Source of the DNA: CAVTWY01 sp963738575
GTDB taxonomy: Bacteria > Pseudomonadota > Gammaproteobacteria > Burkholderiales > Burkholderiaceae_C
Assembly (NCBI GenBank): GCA_963738575.1
Contig: CAVTWY010000003.1
Span: 62,001-126,000 of the forward strand
Length of the DNA: 64,000 nucleotides
Reading direction: 5' to 3'
Part shown: positions 49,229-58,119 of the stretch, piece after piece
How the letters are laid out: the number at the start of each line of letters is the position of its first letter
Numbering within the stretch: the stretch's first letter is position 1
Notes under the pieces: model-generated
Told to the model about the DNA's origin: nothing
The model's input: the letters and a program-made list of their open reading frames with translations, nothing else
Databases searched by the model: none
Translations under genes and position numbers: made by a program

Positions 49229-50224
49229 ATGCAAGCACTGATGTTCACTCAACCCGAAAAAATGGCCATGCAAGAGGTGCCAACACCGCAAGCCACCGCA
49301 GGCCAGGTGCTGCTGCGTGTCGACGCCGTGGGCATCTGTGGCTCCGACCTGCACGCCTACAAAGGCCACGACCCACGCCGCGTGCCGCCCATGGTGCTGG
49401 GCCACGAGTTTGTGGGCACGGCGCTGGAAGGCCCACGCGCGGGCCAACGCTTTACCGGCAACCCCTTGGTGACTTGCGGCGCCTGCCGCTACTGCCTGCA
49501 AGGGCGTGGCAATTTGTGCAGTGACCGCAGCATGATTGGCATGAACCTGCCCGGTGCCTTTGCACCTTCGCTGTTGGTGCCCGAGCGTTGTTTGGTGGCC
49601 ATCCCGGCAACCTTGAATGACCGCGGTGCAGCCTTGGCCGAGCCCGCCGCCACCGTGGTGCATGCGTTGGCGCTGGCGGCGCGCGTGATGGCGCAGCCGA
49701 TGGTCGACACGCGTGTGTTGGTGCTGGGTGCGGGCGCCATCGGGTTGTTGGCCGTGCTGTTGTTGCAGTCGCGGGGCGCGGCGCACATCAACGTGGTGGA
49801 GACTAACCCCTTGCGTGCGCGGGCTTTGCACGACGCCACGGGGCTCAAGGCCATCGACGGCGCTGCCGCCTTGGCCTATGCGGGTGGGCACGACTTGGTG
49901 TTTGACGCGGTGGGGATGGCGGCCACGCGCGACATCGCCATTGCCGCCGCAGCGCATGGCAGCGTGGTGACGCACGTGGGCTTGGGCGACTGGACCAGTG
50001 CGCTGGATTGGCGCGCCCTGACGCTGCGCGAGATCACGCTGGTGGGCTGCTACACCTACACCACCGCCGACATCGAAGTTGCGGTGGCCGCGCTTGACGC
50101 CGGGGCATTTGGCAACCTGGCGTGGGTGCAAGAGCGCCCCTTGCATGAGGGCGGCGAGGCTTTTGCCGACTTGGTGGCGGGCCGCGTGGCGGCTGCCAAG
50201 ATCTTGTTGCGACCTGGGGCTTAG
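49229..50224 (+). CDS. Zinc-dependent alcohol dehydrogenase (MDR, polyol/threonine dehydrogenase type)
   Basis: A 331-residue medium-chain dehydrogenase. Catalytic zinc ligands appear in GICGSDLHAYKGHD (Cys near 37) and in MVLGHEFVGTA (His-Glu). The structural zinc lobe TCGACRYCLQGRGNLCSD has all four Cys. The Rossmann motif VLVLGAGAIGLLAVLLLQ follows near 167. It is the last gene of the operon and is convergent with the M20 hydrolase gene. Similar enzymes oxidise C2 hydroxyls of polyols; in this context it may act on the same three-carbon substrate family as the HpsN-like enzyme. Confidence 0.9.
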   Translation: MQALMFTQPEKMAMQEVPTPQATAGQVLLRVDAVGICGSDLHAYKGHDPRRVPPMVLGHEFVGTALEGPRAGQRFTGNPLVTCGACRYCLQGRGNLCSDRSMIGMNLPGAFAPSLLVPERCLVAIPATLNDRGAALAEPAATVVHALALAARVMAQPMVDTRVLVLGAGAIGLLAVLLLQSRGAAHINVVETNPLRARALHDATGLKAIDGAAALAYAGGHDLVFDAVGMAATRDIAIAAAAHGSVVTHVGLGDWTSALDWRALTLREITLVGCYTYTTADIEVAVAALDAGAFGNLAWVQERPLHEGGEAFADLVAGRVAAAKILLRPGA

Positions 50225-50309
50225 CAGGAGGCACTCCGGCAGCGCCTCGGCTGCGACGTGGTTGCGCGAGGGCTTCGACCCCGCCACTGGCCGGCGCGTG
50301 GCCTTCAGG

Positions 50310-51539
50310 TTAGGTAAGCAAATCACCCAGCGCCCGTGCCATCACCTTGGTGGCACGGCGCAGGTCGTCAAGCTTGATGTGTTCGTCAGCGCGCTTGGCG
50401 TTGCTTTCCAACACCGTGCGCGGGCCGCAGCCGTAAAGCACGGCAGGGATGCCACGCTCGCAGAACAAGCGCGCGTCGGTGTACAGCGGGGTGCCCGAGG
50501 CTTCGATGGGCTCGCCAAACACGGCACTTGCGTGGTGGCACAGGGCGTCCACCAACGGCTTGTTGCCCGCCAGGGGCATGAGTGCGTGGGCCAACAAAAT
50601 GCGGTCCACGTTCACGGTGATGCCAGGCGATTGGGCCACCGCCTCGGCAATCACGCGCCGCAGCGTCGCCTCCACCTCGGTGGGGTTTTCTTCGGGGATC
50701 ATGCGGCGGTCAAGCTTGATCACCACCTTGCCCGGCACCACGTTGGTGTTGGTGCCGCCTTGAATCAAGCCGACGTTGAGGTACGGGTGGGTGATGCCTT
50801 TGACTTGGCTCTTAACCTGTTTGTACAGCGTGTTCTGGTGGTAGAGCGCGTTCAAGATGAGGGAGGCCGCTTGCAGGGCGTCCGCCGCCGTGTCCGGCAC
50901 GGCGGCGTGCCCCATCTTGCCGTGCACCGTCACCACCATTTGCAAGCAACCGTTGTGCCCGGTGATGACTTGGTAGCTGAACCCGGCTGCAATCAACAAG
51001 TCGGGCTTGACGACGCCTTGTTGCAGCAGGCGGCCCGGGCCCAACTCGCCGCCAAACTCTTCGTCGTAGGTAAAGTAAAGCTCAACACCGCCGGCCAGCG
51101 GCGTTTTGAGTGACTCAATCGCGCGGGTGGCAAAGGTGTAGCTTGCAAAGTCGCATTTGCTGACGGCTGACGCACGGCCATAAAGTTTGCCGTCCACCAC
51201 AGCGCCGCCGTAGGGGTCGTGCGTCCAGCCTTCGCCTGGTGGCACCACGTCGCCGTGTGCATTGAGCCCGATGGTGCGCCCGGGGCCGTAGGGGCGGCGC
51301 ACCACCAGGTTGGTGATGGATTGCAGGCCGGCCGCTTGCACGTCTTGCGCTGGCACGGCGTGCTTTTCGGCCACGAAGCCAAACGCTTGCAGCAACTGCG
51401 CGGTGCGTTCAGCGTGGGGCGCGTTGTTGCCGGGGGGCGTGTCGGTGGGCACCTGCACCAAGGCTTGCAAGAAGCGCACCTCGTCGTCAAAGTGGGCGTC
51501 GATCCAGGCGTCGAGTGCGGCGTGTTGGGAAGGGGTCAT
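50310..51539 (-). CDS. M20-family amidohydrolase/deacylase (ArgE/DapE-like)
   Basis: A 409-residue M20 metallohydrolase. The metal-ligand motifs are GLNAHGDVVPPGEGW (His and Asp near 85-87), GRASAVSKCDFASYTFA, TYDEEFGGELGPGRLL (catalytic and ligand Glu near 150) and the late His in SNAKRADEHIKLDDL. The dimerisation domain spans about 185-300 with HGKMGHAAVPDTAADAL. It starts within the stop of the UraD-AllC gene (ATGA overlap), so the two are co-translated. Its job may be hydrolysis of a ureido or N-acyl product in the same nitrogen-salvage pathway; the substrate is not readable. Confidence 0.87.
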   Translation of the reverse strand: MTPSQHAALDAWIDAHFDDEVRFLQALVQVPTDTPPGNNAPHAERTAQLLQAFGFVAEKHAVPAQDVQAAGLQSITNLVVRRPYGPGRTIGLNAHGDVVPPGEGWTHDPYGGAVVDGKLYGRASAVSKCDFASYTFATRAIESLKTPLAGGVELYFTYDEEFGGELGPGRLLQQGVVKPDLLIAAGFSYQVITGHNGCLQMVVTVHGKMGHAAVPDTAADALQAASLILNALYHQNTLYKQVKSQVKGITHPYLNVGLIQGGTNTNVVPGKVVIKLDRRMIPEENPTEVEATLRRVIAEAVAQSPGITVNVDRILLAHALMPLAGNKPLVDALCHHASAVFGEPIEASGTPLYTDARLFCERGIPAVLYGCGPRTVLESNAKRADEHIKLDDLRRATKVMARALGDLLT

Positions 51540-53314
51540 GACAGTTCCGTGGCAAATTGGTCAAGCAGGTTTTGAAAGGCGTGCACGCACAGCTCGGTGT
51601 CGTCGTTGGTGATGGATTCGAGCGGGTTGTGGCTGATGCCGGCGTTGAGGCCGCGCATGAAGAGCATGGCTTGGGGCATCACCTCGTGCAGCTTCATGGC
51701 ATCGTGGCCGGCCCCGCTGGGCATGCGGTAGAGCGGCAGCCCCATGGCTTGCACGGCACGCTCCCAGCGTTGTTGCCAAGCGGGTGCTGAAGGCGCGGCG
51801 GCGGCGCGCATGGTTTCTTCAAGTGTGAAGCTCACACCGCGCCGTGTGCCGATGCGCTGCAGCTCGGCTCGCACGTCGGCCACGCAGGCGTCGCGCACAT
51901 CGTTGGTGGTGGCGCGGATGTCGAGGCTGAATTTGCAGCGCCCGGGCACCACGTTGATGGAGCCACTGGGCACTTCGAGCATGCCCATGGTGGCCACCAA
52001 GTTGGGCACGGCCCCGCCGCGCTTCTCGACGTACAGTGCCAATTCAGCCGCAGCGGTGGCGGCGTCGCGGCGCCGGTCCATCGGCGTGGTGCCGGCGTGG
52101 CTGGCCATGCCCACCATTTCGCCCAAAAATCGCACGCTGCCATTGATGGATGTGACGATGCCCAGCGGCGTGTCGATCTCGTTCAACACCGGCCCTTGCT
52201 CGATATGCACCTCAACAAAGCCGTGGTACCGCGTGGTGTCGCGCTTGAGCTTGGGGATGTCTTCGATGCTTAGGCCCGCATGCAGCATGGCCTCGCGCAT
52301 CGAAATGCCGTCTTTGTCATGCTGAGCAAGCCACGTGTTGTCGAAGTGGCCGGTTAGGGCGCCCGAGCCCAAGAAGGTTGCCTTGTAGCGTTGCCCCTCT
52401 TCTTCGGCAAACCCCACCACCTCAAACGCAAAAGGCAGGCGGCGTTTTTGACGGTGCAGCTCGCGCACGCATGCCATGGGCACGAAGATGCCCAGTCGGC
52501 CGTCGTACTTACCACCGTTGCGCACGGTGTCAAAGTGGCTGCCCGTGAGCAAGCGCTTGGCGTTGGGCGTGCTGCCGTGGTACAGCCCCACCACGTTGCC
52601 CACCGCGTCGATTGACACCTCGTCAAAGCCGCAGTCGACTTGCATCCATTGCACCAGCTGCTTGGCGCAGGCGCGGTGCGCGTCGGTGAGGTACGTGACG
52701 GTGAGCTCACCGCGCTCGGCGTAGCCGGGGTCGCTGTGGGTGGCCAGCTGCTCGGCCCAATCCCACACGAGGTTGCCTTGGTGGGGCACGTGCTCAAACT
52801 TGTCGTCTAACCGAATCTCGGCAATGCGGTGGATGTTGCGCAGGCATTCAGCGCGTTCAAAGTCGGGGTGCTGGTCCAGCCTGCGCGCAAAGGTGGCGAT
52901 GATTTGCGCCTTGTTCAAACCGGTGCCGCGTGGGCCGCGCACGGCAAGGATGAACGGAAAGCCGAACTTGGCGTTGTAGTCGGCGTTGAGCTGATGGATG
53001 CGCGCCAATTCATCGGCGGTGCAATCGGTCAAGCCCGCTTTGCTTTGCTCGTGGGTGGATTCGGCCGTGAGCGTTTTGCTCAGCATCGCTTTGCCGGCCA
53101 GCTCGGGGTGGGCCCGGATGAGCGCCAGTTGTGCGTCAAGTGGTGACTCGCGCACCACTTGGGCCAGCGCCCCTTTGAGTTGCACCAGGCTGGCAAAGGG
53201 CCGCTGCGAGGCGGCGCGCTCGGCGATCCACGGCGAGTGCTCGTAGGTGCCGTCCAGCAGTGCGACAAAGTTTTGTGCTGTGGCGGCGTTGAGGGCGTCT
53301 AGTGTGAGGGTCAA
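51536..53314 (-). CDS. Fused OHCU decarboxylase (UraD) and allantoate amidohydrolase (AllC)
   Basis: A 592-residue two-domain protein. Residues 1-165 are UraD, with IRAHPELAGKAM (catalytic His), STHEQSKAGLTDCT and FPFILAVRGPRG. Residues about 180-592 are the AllC/M20 amidohydrolase with LLTGSHFDTVRNGGKYDG, GFAEEEGQRYKATFLGS, FVEVHIEQGPVLNE, GMASHAGTTPMDRRRDA and PSGAGHDAM. One chain would thus decarboxylate OHCU to allantoin and later hydrolyse allantoate. The TTG at 53314 is chosen because AAGGA sits 7 bases before it and the product starts at the family N-terminus; the frame is open to 53413 without a better start. Allantoinase and urate oxidase genes are not in the window. Confidence 0.9.
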   Translation of the reverse strand: MTLTLDALNAATAQNFVALLDGTYEHSPWIAERAASQRPFASLVQLKGALAQVVRESPLDAQLALIRAHPELAGKAMLSKTLTAESTHEQSKAGLTDCTADELARIHQLNADYNAKFGFPFILAVRGPRGTGLNKAQIIATFARRLDQHPDFERAECLRNIHRIAEIRLDDKFEHVPHQGNLVWDWAEQLATHSDPGYAERGELTVTYLTDAHRACAKQLVQWMQVDCGFDEVSIDAVGNVVGLYHGSTPNAKRLLTGSHFDTVRNGGKYDGRLGIFVPMACVRELHRQKRRLPFAFEVVGFAEEEGQRYKATFLGSGALTGHFDNTWLAQHDKDGISMREAMLHAGLSIEDIPKLKRDTTRYHGFVEVHIEQGPVLNEIDTPLGIVTSINGSVRFLGEMVGMASHAGTTPMDRRRDAATAAAELALYVEKRGGAVPNLVATMGMLEVPSGSINVVPGRCKFSLDIRATTNDVRDACVADVRAELQRIGTRRGVSFTLEETMRAAAAPSAPAWQQRWERAVQAMGLPLYRMPSGAGHDAMKLHEVMPQAMLFMRGLNAGISHNPLESITNDDTELCVHAFQNLLDQFATELS

Positions 53315-53425
53315 GGGATGATCCTTGGATGCGGTGATGTTGATGTGCGTGGGCTGGCCGGTGCCTGGATAGGGGTGTCCACGTTTCGAGTCAGAATCAG
53401 AGTATCCCTTCAAGTTGACCTTGCC

Positions 53426-54637
53426 ATGAAGATCACCAACGCGCGTGTTGTCGTTTGCAGCCCGGGGCGCAATTTTGTAACGCTGATCATTGAGACTGAC
53501 GCTGGGCTGGTGGGCATCGGTGATGCGTCACTCAACGGCCGCGAGCTGGCGGTGGCCAGTTACCTGACCGATCACGTCATCCCCTGTTTGATCGGGCGCG
53601 ACGCGCGGCAAATTGAAGACACCTGGCAATACCTTTACCGCGGGGCTTACTGGCGCCGTGGGCCGGTGACGATGAGCGCCATTGCATCCGTTGACACGGC
53701 CCTGTGGGACATCAAGGCCAAGGCCGCAGGCATGCCGCTGTACCAATTGCTGGGGGGCGCAAGCCGCGACCGCGTGATGGTTTATGCCCACGCCAACGGA
53801 CGTGACGTGGCCGAAACCGTGAACGAGGTGCACAAACAAGTAGCGCTGGGCTACAAGGCCATTCGCGCCCAAAGTGGGGTACCGGGCTTGAACAAGGTTT
53901 ACGGCGTGAGCACCGACGGTAAAAAATACGAGCCTGCCACCAAGGGCCTGCCGACCGAACAAGATTGGGATACCGACAAGTATTTGCGCAGCGCCCCCAA
54001 GCTCTTTGACGCCGTGCGCTCGGCCGTCGGTTGGGACACTCACTTGCTGCACGACGTGCACCACCGACTCAGCCCCATTGAAGCAGCGCGCTTGGGCAAA
54101 GACCTCGAGCCCTTTCGCCTGTTTTGGATGGAAGACCCCACGCCGGCCGAAAACCAAGACGCCTTTCGCTTGATCCGCCAGCACACGACCACCCCCATTG
54201 CCGTGGGTGAGATCTTCAACACCATTTGGGATTGCAAGGCCCTGATCGAAAACCAGTTGATCGATTACATCCGCACCACCGTCGTGCACGCCGGGGGCAT
54301 CACCCACTTGCGCCGCATTGCCGACTTGGCAGCGCTGTACCAAGTGCGCACCGGCAGTCACGGGGCGACTGACTTGTCTCCCGTGTGCATGGGCGCAGCG
54401 CTGCACTTCGACTTGTGGGTGCCCAACTTTGGCATTCAAGAGCACATGCCGCACAACGAAGAGACGGACGCCGTGTTTCCGCACGCCTACCGCTTTGCCG
54501 AAGGCTTCATGCACCCGGGTGTCGTGCCGGGGCACGGCGTCACCATCGACGAAAAGCTGGCCGCCAAGTACCCCTACCAACGCGCGTACCTGCCCGTCAA
54601 TCGCTTGCAACGCGACGGCACGTTGTGGGATTGGTGA
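53426..54637 (+). CDS. manD: D-mannonate dehydratase of the enolase superfamily (ManD/RspA)
   Basis: A 403-residue enzyme that would dehydrate D-mannonate (or a related aldonate) to 2-keto-3-deoxygluconate. Length and features match ManD: KITNARVVVCSPGRNFVTL at the start, AYWRRGPVTMSAIASVDTAL, the YAHANG segment, metal-ligand strands in LLHDVHHRLSPIEA, FWMEDPTPAENQDA and PIAVGEIF, the loop TVVHAGGITHLRRIAD, and the C-terminal ending TLWDW. ATG 53426 fits the family start; the upstream in-frame extension is not conserved. Its stop overlaps the start of the UxuB-like gene (TGATG). Some ManD-subgroup members prefer gluconate or are poorly active, so efficiency is uncertain. Confidence 0.92.
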   Translation: MKITNARVVVCSPGRNFVTLIIETDAGLVGIGDASLNGRELAVASYLTDHVIPCLIGRDARQIEDTWQYLYRGAYWRRGPVTMSAIASVDTALWDIKAKAAGMPLYQLLGGASRDRVMVYAHANGRDVAETVNEVHKQVALGYKAIRAQSGVPGLNKVYGVSTDGKKYEPATKGLPTEQDWDTDKYLRSAPKLFDAVRSAVGWDTHLLHDVHHRLSPIEAARLGKDLEPFRLFWMEDPTPAENQDAFRLIRQHTTTPIAVGEIFNTIWDCKALIENQLIDYIRTTVVHAGGITHLRRIADLAALYQVRTGSHGATDLSPVCMGAALHFDLWVPNFGIQEHMPHNEETDAVFPHAYRFAEGFMHPGVVPGHGVTIDEKLAAKYPYQRAYLPVNRLQRDGTLWDW

Positions 54638-56127
54638 TGCGGCTGGCGCCAGCCACCTTGGCGGCACTGCCAGCGGCCGTGGCACGGCCGCGGTATGACC
54701 GTTCAGCGTTGAAGCCGGGCATCGTCCACCTGGGGATTGGCGCCTTCATGCGTGCGCACCTGGCCGTGGCCACCGAGGCTGCTTTGCACGCCGATGGCGA
54801 CATGCGTTGGGGCATCGTGGGCGTGTCGCTTCGCCAAACCGACACGCGCGACGCCTTGGCACCGCAGGGCGGTTTGTACAGCGTTGCGGTGCGTGATGCC
54901 GACGAAGGGGGCGCAGCGCGGCAGCAGTTGCAGGTGGTGGGCTGCCTCGTGCAACTGCTGGTGGCGCCCGAGGACCCCACCGCCGTGCTTGACGCTATCG
55001 CTGCCCCAGCCACACGTGTGGTTAGCCTCACCGTGACCGAAAAAGGTTATGCGCACGACCCAGCCACGCGGGCGCTTAAGTTTGACCACCCCGACATCGC
55101 GCACGACCTGGCACACGCCAACGCGCCACGCAGCGCAGTGGGTTTTATCGTGCATGGGTTGGCACGCAGGCGAGCGGCGGGACTGGGGCCGCTGACGCTG
55201 ATGTCACTCGACAACTTGCCAAGCAACGGGCACACCTTGCGTAGTTTGGTGCTTTCGTTTGCCAAGCGTGTGGATTTGCAGCTTGCCGACTGGATTGATG
55301 CGCAATGCACCTTTCCCAACAGCATGGTGGACCGCATCGTGCCGCGCACCACCAACATCAACCGCAATGACGTGCAATCGATGCTCGGCGCAACCGACGC
55401 CTGGCCAGTGATGGCCGAGCCGTTTTTTGATTGGGCGGTTGAAGACCAGTTTGCGGCGGGTCGCCCGGCGTGGCAGGGGGGCGGTGCGCGCCTGGTGCAC
55501 GACGCTGCGCCCTACGAGACCCTGAAGCTGCGCATGGTCAATGGCAGCCACTCGGCCATGGCCTACCTGGGTGCGATGGCGGGGTGGGGCACGGTGGATG
55601 AGGCGATTGGTCAGCCGCCGCTGCGCCACTTCATTGAAGCCTTGATGCGCGAAGAGATCGAGCCTACGTTACAACCAATGCAAGGCCTTGACTTGGCGGC
55701 CTACCGCACCCAGCTCATCACCCGCTTTGCCAACCCGGCGCTGGCCCATCGCACGCAGCAAATTGCCATGGACGGATCGCAAAAGTTGCCGCAGCGCTTG
55801 CTGGGTACGGTGCGCGACCGCCTGGCTGCGGGCCAATCCGTGGCGCGGTTGGGTGTTGGCATCGCTGCGTGGTTGCATTACCTGCGTGGGCGCGACGAAC
55901 ATGACGAGGCCTACGCCATTGACGACCCCCTGGCGAACGAGCTAACCACACTGGTGCGGCACGGTGACGCCGTGCCGCAGCCCCGCGAGCGCGCTGCGAT
56001 CCTCACCAGTCACCCGGCTGTGTTTGGCGACTTGGTGGGTGCGCCAGCGCTGCTCGATGCAGTATCCCCGGCTCTGGAGATGCTGCGCCAGCAGGGCGTG
56101 CGTGCAACGGTTGCCGCTTTGGGTTGA
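54637..56127 (+). CDS. uxuB: Fructuronate reductase/mannitol dehydrogenase-family oxidoreductase (UxuB-like)
   Basis: A 496-residue polyol-specific long-chain dehydrogenase. The N-terminal Rossmann part has IVHLGIGAFMRAHLAVATE; conserved middle parts are VVSLTVTEKGY and LMSLDNLPSNGHTLRSLVL, and the catalytic region holds FPNSMVDRIVPRTT and ETLKLRMVNGSHSAMAYLG (Lys in the K-L-R-M-x-N motif). Translation is coupled to manD through TGATG. Together they interconvert D-fructuronate and D-mannonate and then dehydrate it. A FadR-type regulator gene follows with its own operator. Confidence 0.9.
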   Translation: MRLAPATLAALPAAVARPRYDRSALKPGIVHLGIGAFMRAHLAVATEAALHADGDMRWGIVGVSLRQTDTRDALAPQGGLYSVAVRDADEGGAARQQLQVVGCLVQLLVAPEDPTAVLDAIAAPATRVVSLTVTEKGYAHDPATRALKFDHPDIAHDLAHANAPRSAVGFIVHGLARRRAAGLGPLTLMSLDNLPSNGHTLRSLVLSFAKRVDLQLADWIDAQCTFPNSMVDRIVPRTTNINRNDVQSMLGATDAWPVMAEPFFDWAVEDQFAAGRPAWQGGGARLVHDAAPYETLKLRMVNGSHSAMAYLGAMAGWGTVDEAIGQPPLRHFIEALMREEIEPTLQPMQGLDLAAYRTQLITRFANPALAHRTQQIAMDGSQKLPQRLLGTVRDRLAAGQSVARLGVGIAAWLHYLRGRDEHDEAYAIDDPLANELTTLVRHGDAVPQPRERAAILTSHPAVFGDLVGAPALLDAVSPALEMLRQQGVRATVAALG

Positions 56128-56201
56128 GCCCTGTTTGCGATGGATCCAAGGGTAAACCTGCGCACACGGGCATCGGCAGCGCCGCTAGCATCCGGGCAAA
56201 T

Positions 56202-56212
56202 TGGTCTGACCA
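56202..56212. promoter_or_regulatory. FadR/UxuR-type operator, TGGTC-T-GACCA
   Basis: A perfect inverted repeat with 5-base arms around one T lies 36 bases upstream of the GntR gene. It matches the TTGGT-n-ACCAA style of operators bound by hexuronate-type FadR-subfamily regulators such as UxuR/ExuR and PdhR. Autoregulation and control of the downstream genes are inferred. Confidence 0.6.
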
Positions 56213-56248
56213 CTTGACCGTGGTGCCTGCACGCACCCATGCCGACCC

Positions 56249-56974
56249 ATGCCGATCCAAGCTGTCGAACCCAAGCGCCTGTACCGCCAAATTGCCGAGC
56301 AGTTGCGAAAGCTAATCCTCGCGGGGGAGTACAGCGTGGGAACGCGGCTGCCTGCCGAGCGCGACTTGGCGGCCAAATTGGCGGTGTCGCGCCCCACCGT
56401 GCGCGAGGCACTGATCGCGCTGGAGATCGAGGGGCTGGTGGAGGTACGGCCGGGGTCGGGCATCCACGTGGTGGCCAGCGACCCGGCTGCAAACGCTGTC
56501 CCGTTGGAGGCCAACGCTTACGGCCCTTTTGAGATCATTCGGGCGCGCCAACTCATCGAGTGTGAGCTCGCCGCTTTGGCCGCCCAGCATGCGACCCGAT
56601 CCCAGATCGACGGCCTGCACGAGGCTTTGGTGATGATGGAGACCGAGTTGTCCCGAGGCGCCATGCCCATCCGCAGCGACCGCGTGTTTCACGTGCGCGT
56701 GGCCGAGATTGCCGCCAACGGGCCGCTGCTGCGCACCGTGAGTGAGCTTTTTGACGAACGCAACAACCCGATGTTCGAGCAAATGGGCCACCATTTTGAG
56801 AACGAAAAAAGTTGGCGCAAAGCCATGGCCGAACACCATGCCGTGGTGGTTGCCATCGCAGCCCAAAAACCTGAAGCCGCCCGCATGGCGATGCACCTGC
56901 ACCTGGAGCGCTCGCAAGAGCGTTTTGCCGACGTTTGGCCTCAACCCGTGGCGGTTGCTGTTGCGGCCCATTGA
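56249..56974 (+). CDS. FadR/GntR-family regulator of the mannonate/gulonate locus
   Basis: A 241-residue FadR-subfamily regulator. The winged helix at about 10-75 contains LRKLILAGEYSVGTRLPAER and DLAAKLAVSRPTVREALIAL, then VEVRPGSGIHVV. The FCD domain has the usual metal-binding pattern with DRVFHVRVAEIAANGPLL and HHAVVVAIAAQKPEAARMAM (His residues). It lies between uxuB and the idonate/gulonate dehydrogenase gene, with an operator at 56202-56212. It probably responds to fructuronate, mannonate or a similar aldonate. Confidence 0.9.
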   Translation: MPIQAVEPKRLYRQIAEQLRKLILAGEYSVGTRLPAERDLAAKLAVSRPTVREALIALEIEGLVEVRPGSGIHVVASDPAANAVPLEANAYGPFEIIRARQLIECELAALAAQHATRSQIDGLHEALVMMETELSRGAMPIRSDRVFHVRVAEIAANGPLLRTVSELFDERNNPMFEQMGHHFENEKSWRKAMAEHHAVVVAIAAQKPEAARMAMHLHLERSQERFADVWPQPVAVAVAAH

Positions 56975-56997
56975 CCAACCCCTCTAGAGAGAAGCCC

Positions 56998-58026
56998 ATG
57001 TCCCTTGCCTGCACGATCCACGCTGCGCTTGATTTGCGCCTGGAACAAGAAACACCACGCGCCCTGGGCGAACACGACGTGCTGCTGCGCTTGGGCGCGG
57101 GGGGCATTTGTGGCTCCGACCTGCACTACTACAAAGAGGGCCGAGTTGGTGCCTTCGTTGTGCGCGAGCCGCTGGTGCCGGGGCACGAGGCCTCGGGCAT
57201 CGTGGACACGGTGGGCAGTGCCGTCACACGCGTCAAGCCCGGCCAAAAAGTGGCCATCAACCCGTCGCACCCCTGTGGCCGCTGCGACTACTGCCGCTCA
57301 GGGCGAGGCAACTTGTGCCGGAGCATGTTTTTTCTGGGCAGCGCCAGCGTGTTTCCGCACGCGCAGGGCATGTTCCGCGAGCACTTTGTGATGGGTGAGG
57401 CCCAGTTGACGCCGATCACCGAGAGCGACATCAGCCTGGGCGAAATTGCCTGCGCCGAGCCGCTGTCCATTGGCTTGCACGCGCTGCACCGCGCCGGCCC
57501 TGTGCTGGGCGAAACGGTGTTGGTTACTGGCGGTGGCACCATCGGTTGCATGAGTGTGATCGCCGCACGCATGGCGGGTGCCGCGCACATCATCGTGTGC
57601 GACATCAACGACCGCGCGCTGGAGATTGCGCGCGCCGTGGGTGCCGACCGCACCATCCGCAGCGACCAAGTGGCGCCCGAGAGTTTGGTGGACTTGGCTG
57701 ACGTGAGCATTGAAGCAGCGGGCAACACGGCCGCACTGGGCACCTGCTTGAAAGCGACGCGCCGTGGTGGCCGCATCATGCAAGTGGGCACTTTGCCAGC
57801 TGAGATCCCCTTTCCGGCCAACAACGTGATGAGTCGCGAGCTGGATTACCGGGGCGTGTTTCGTGCGCACCTTGCGTTTGACTGGGCGGTGCAGGCCATC
57901 CGCTCGCGCCGCGTCGACGTGCGCCCCCTTATCAGTGCGCAACTGCCCCTGTCGCGTGCCCAAGAGGCCTTTGACTTGGCACTTGACCGCACCAAGAGCA
58001 CCAAAGTGCAGGTGGTTGCCGGTTGA
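56998..58026 (+). CDS. L-idonate/L-gulonate 5-dehydrogenase (zinc MDR family)
   Basis: A 342-residue zinc-dependent dehydrogenase of the IdnD type. The catalytic zinc segment is GGICGSDLHYYKEGRVG and PLVPGHEASGIV; the structural zinc lobe HPCGRCDYCRSGRGNLC has four Cys; the NAD motif VLVTGGGTIGCMSV follows. The HYYKEGRVGAFVVREP stretch is characteristic of L-idonate 5-dehydrogenase. Beside manD and uxuB, the more likely reaction is L-gulonate (or L-idonate) oxidation at C5 to give fructuronate (or 5-ketogluconate). It starts 23 bases after the regulator gene. Confidence 0.88.
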   Translation: MSLACTIHAALDLRLEQETPRALGEHDVLLRLGAGGICGSDLHYYKEGRVGAFVVREPLVPGHEASGIVDTVGSAVTRVKPGQKVAINPSHPCGRCDYCRSGRGNLCRSMFFLGSASVFPHAQGMFREHFVMGEAQLTPITESDISLGEIACAEPLSIGLHALHRAGPVLGETVLVTGGGTIGCMSVIAARMAGAAHIIVCDINDRALEIARAVGADRTIRSDQVAPESLVDLADVSIEAAGNTAALGTCLKATRRGGRIMQVGTLPAEIPFPANNVMSRELDYRGVFRAHLAFDWAVQAIRSRRVDVRPLISAQLPLSRAQEAFDLALDRTKSTKVQVVAG

Positions 58027-58119
58027 CGTGGCGACCACCATGCACTGAATCTATTTCCTAACTCTTTTCCCCTAACCCCTTTTTTGCCACCCAGGCCAAC
58101 CCTCCAAAGGAGACCAACG

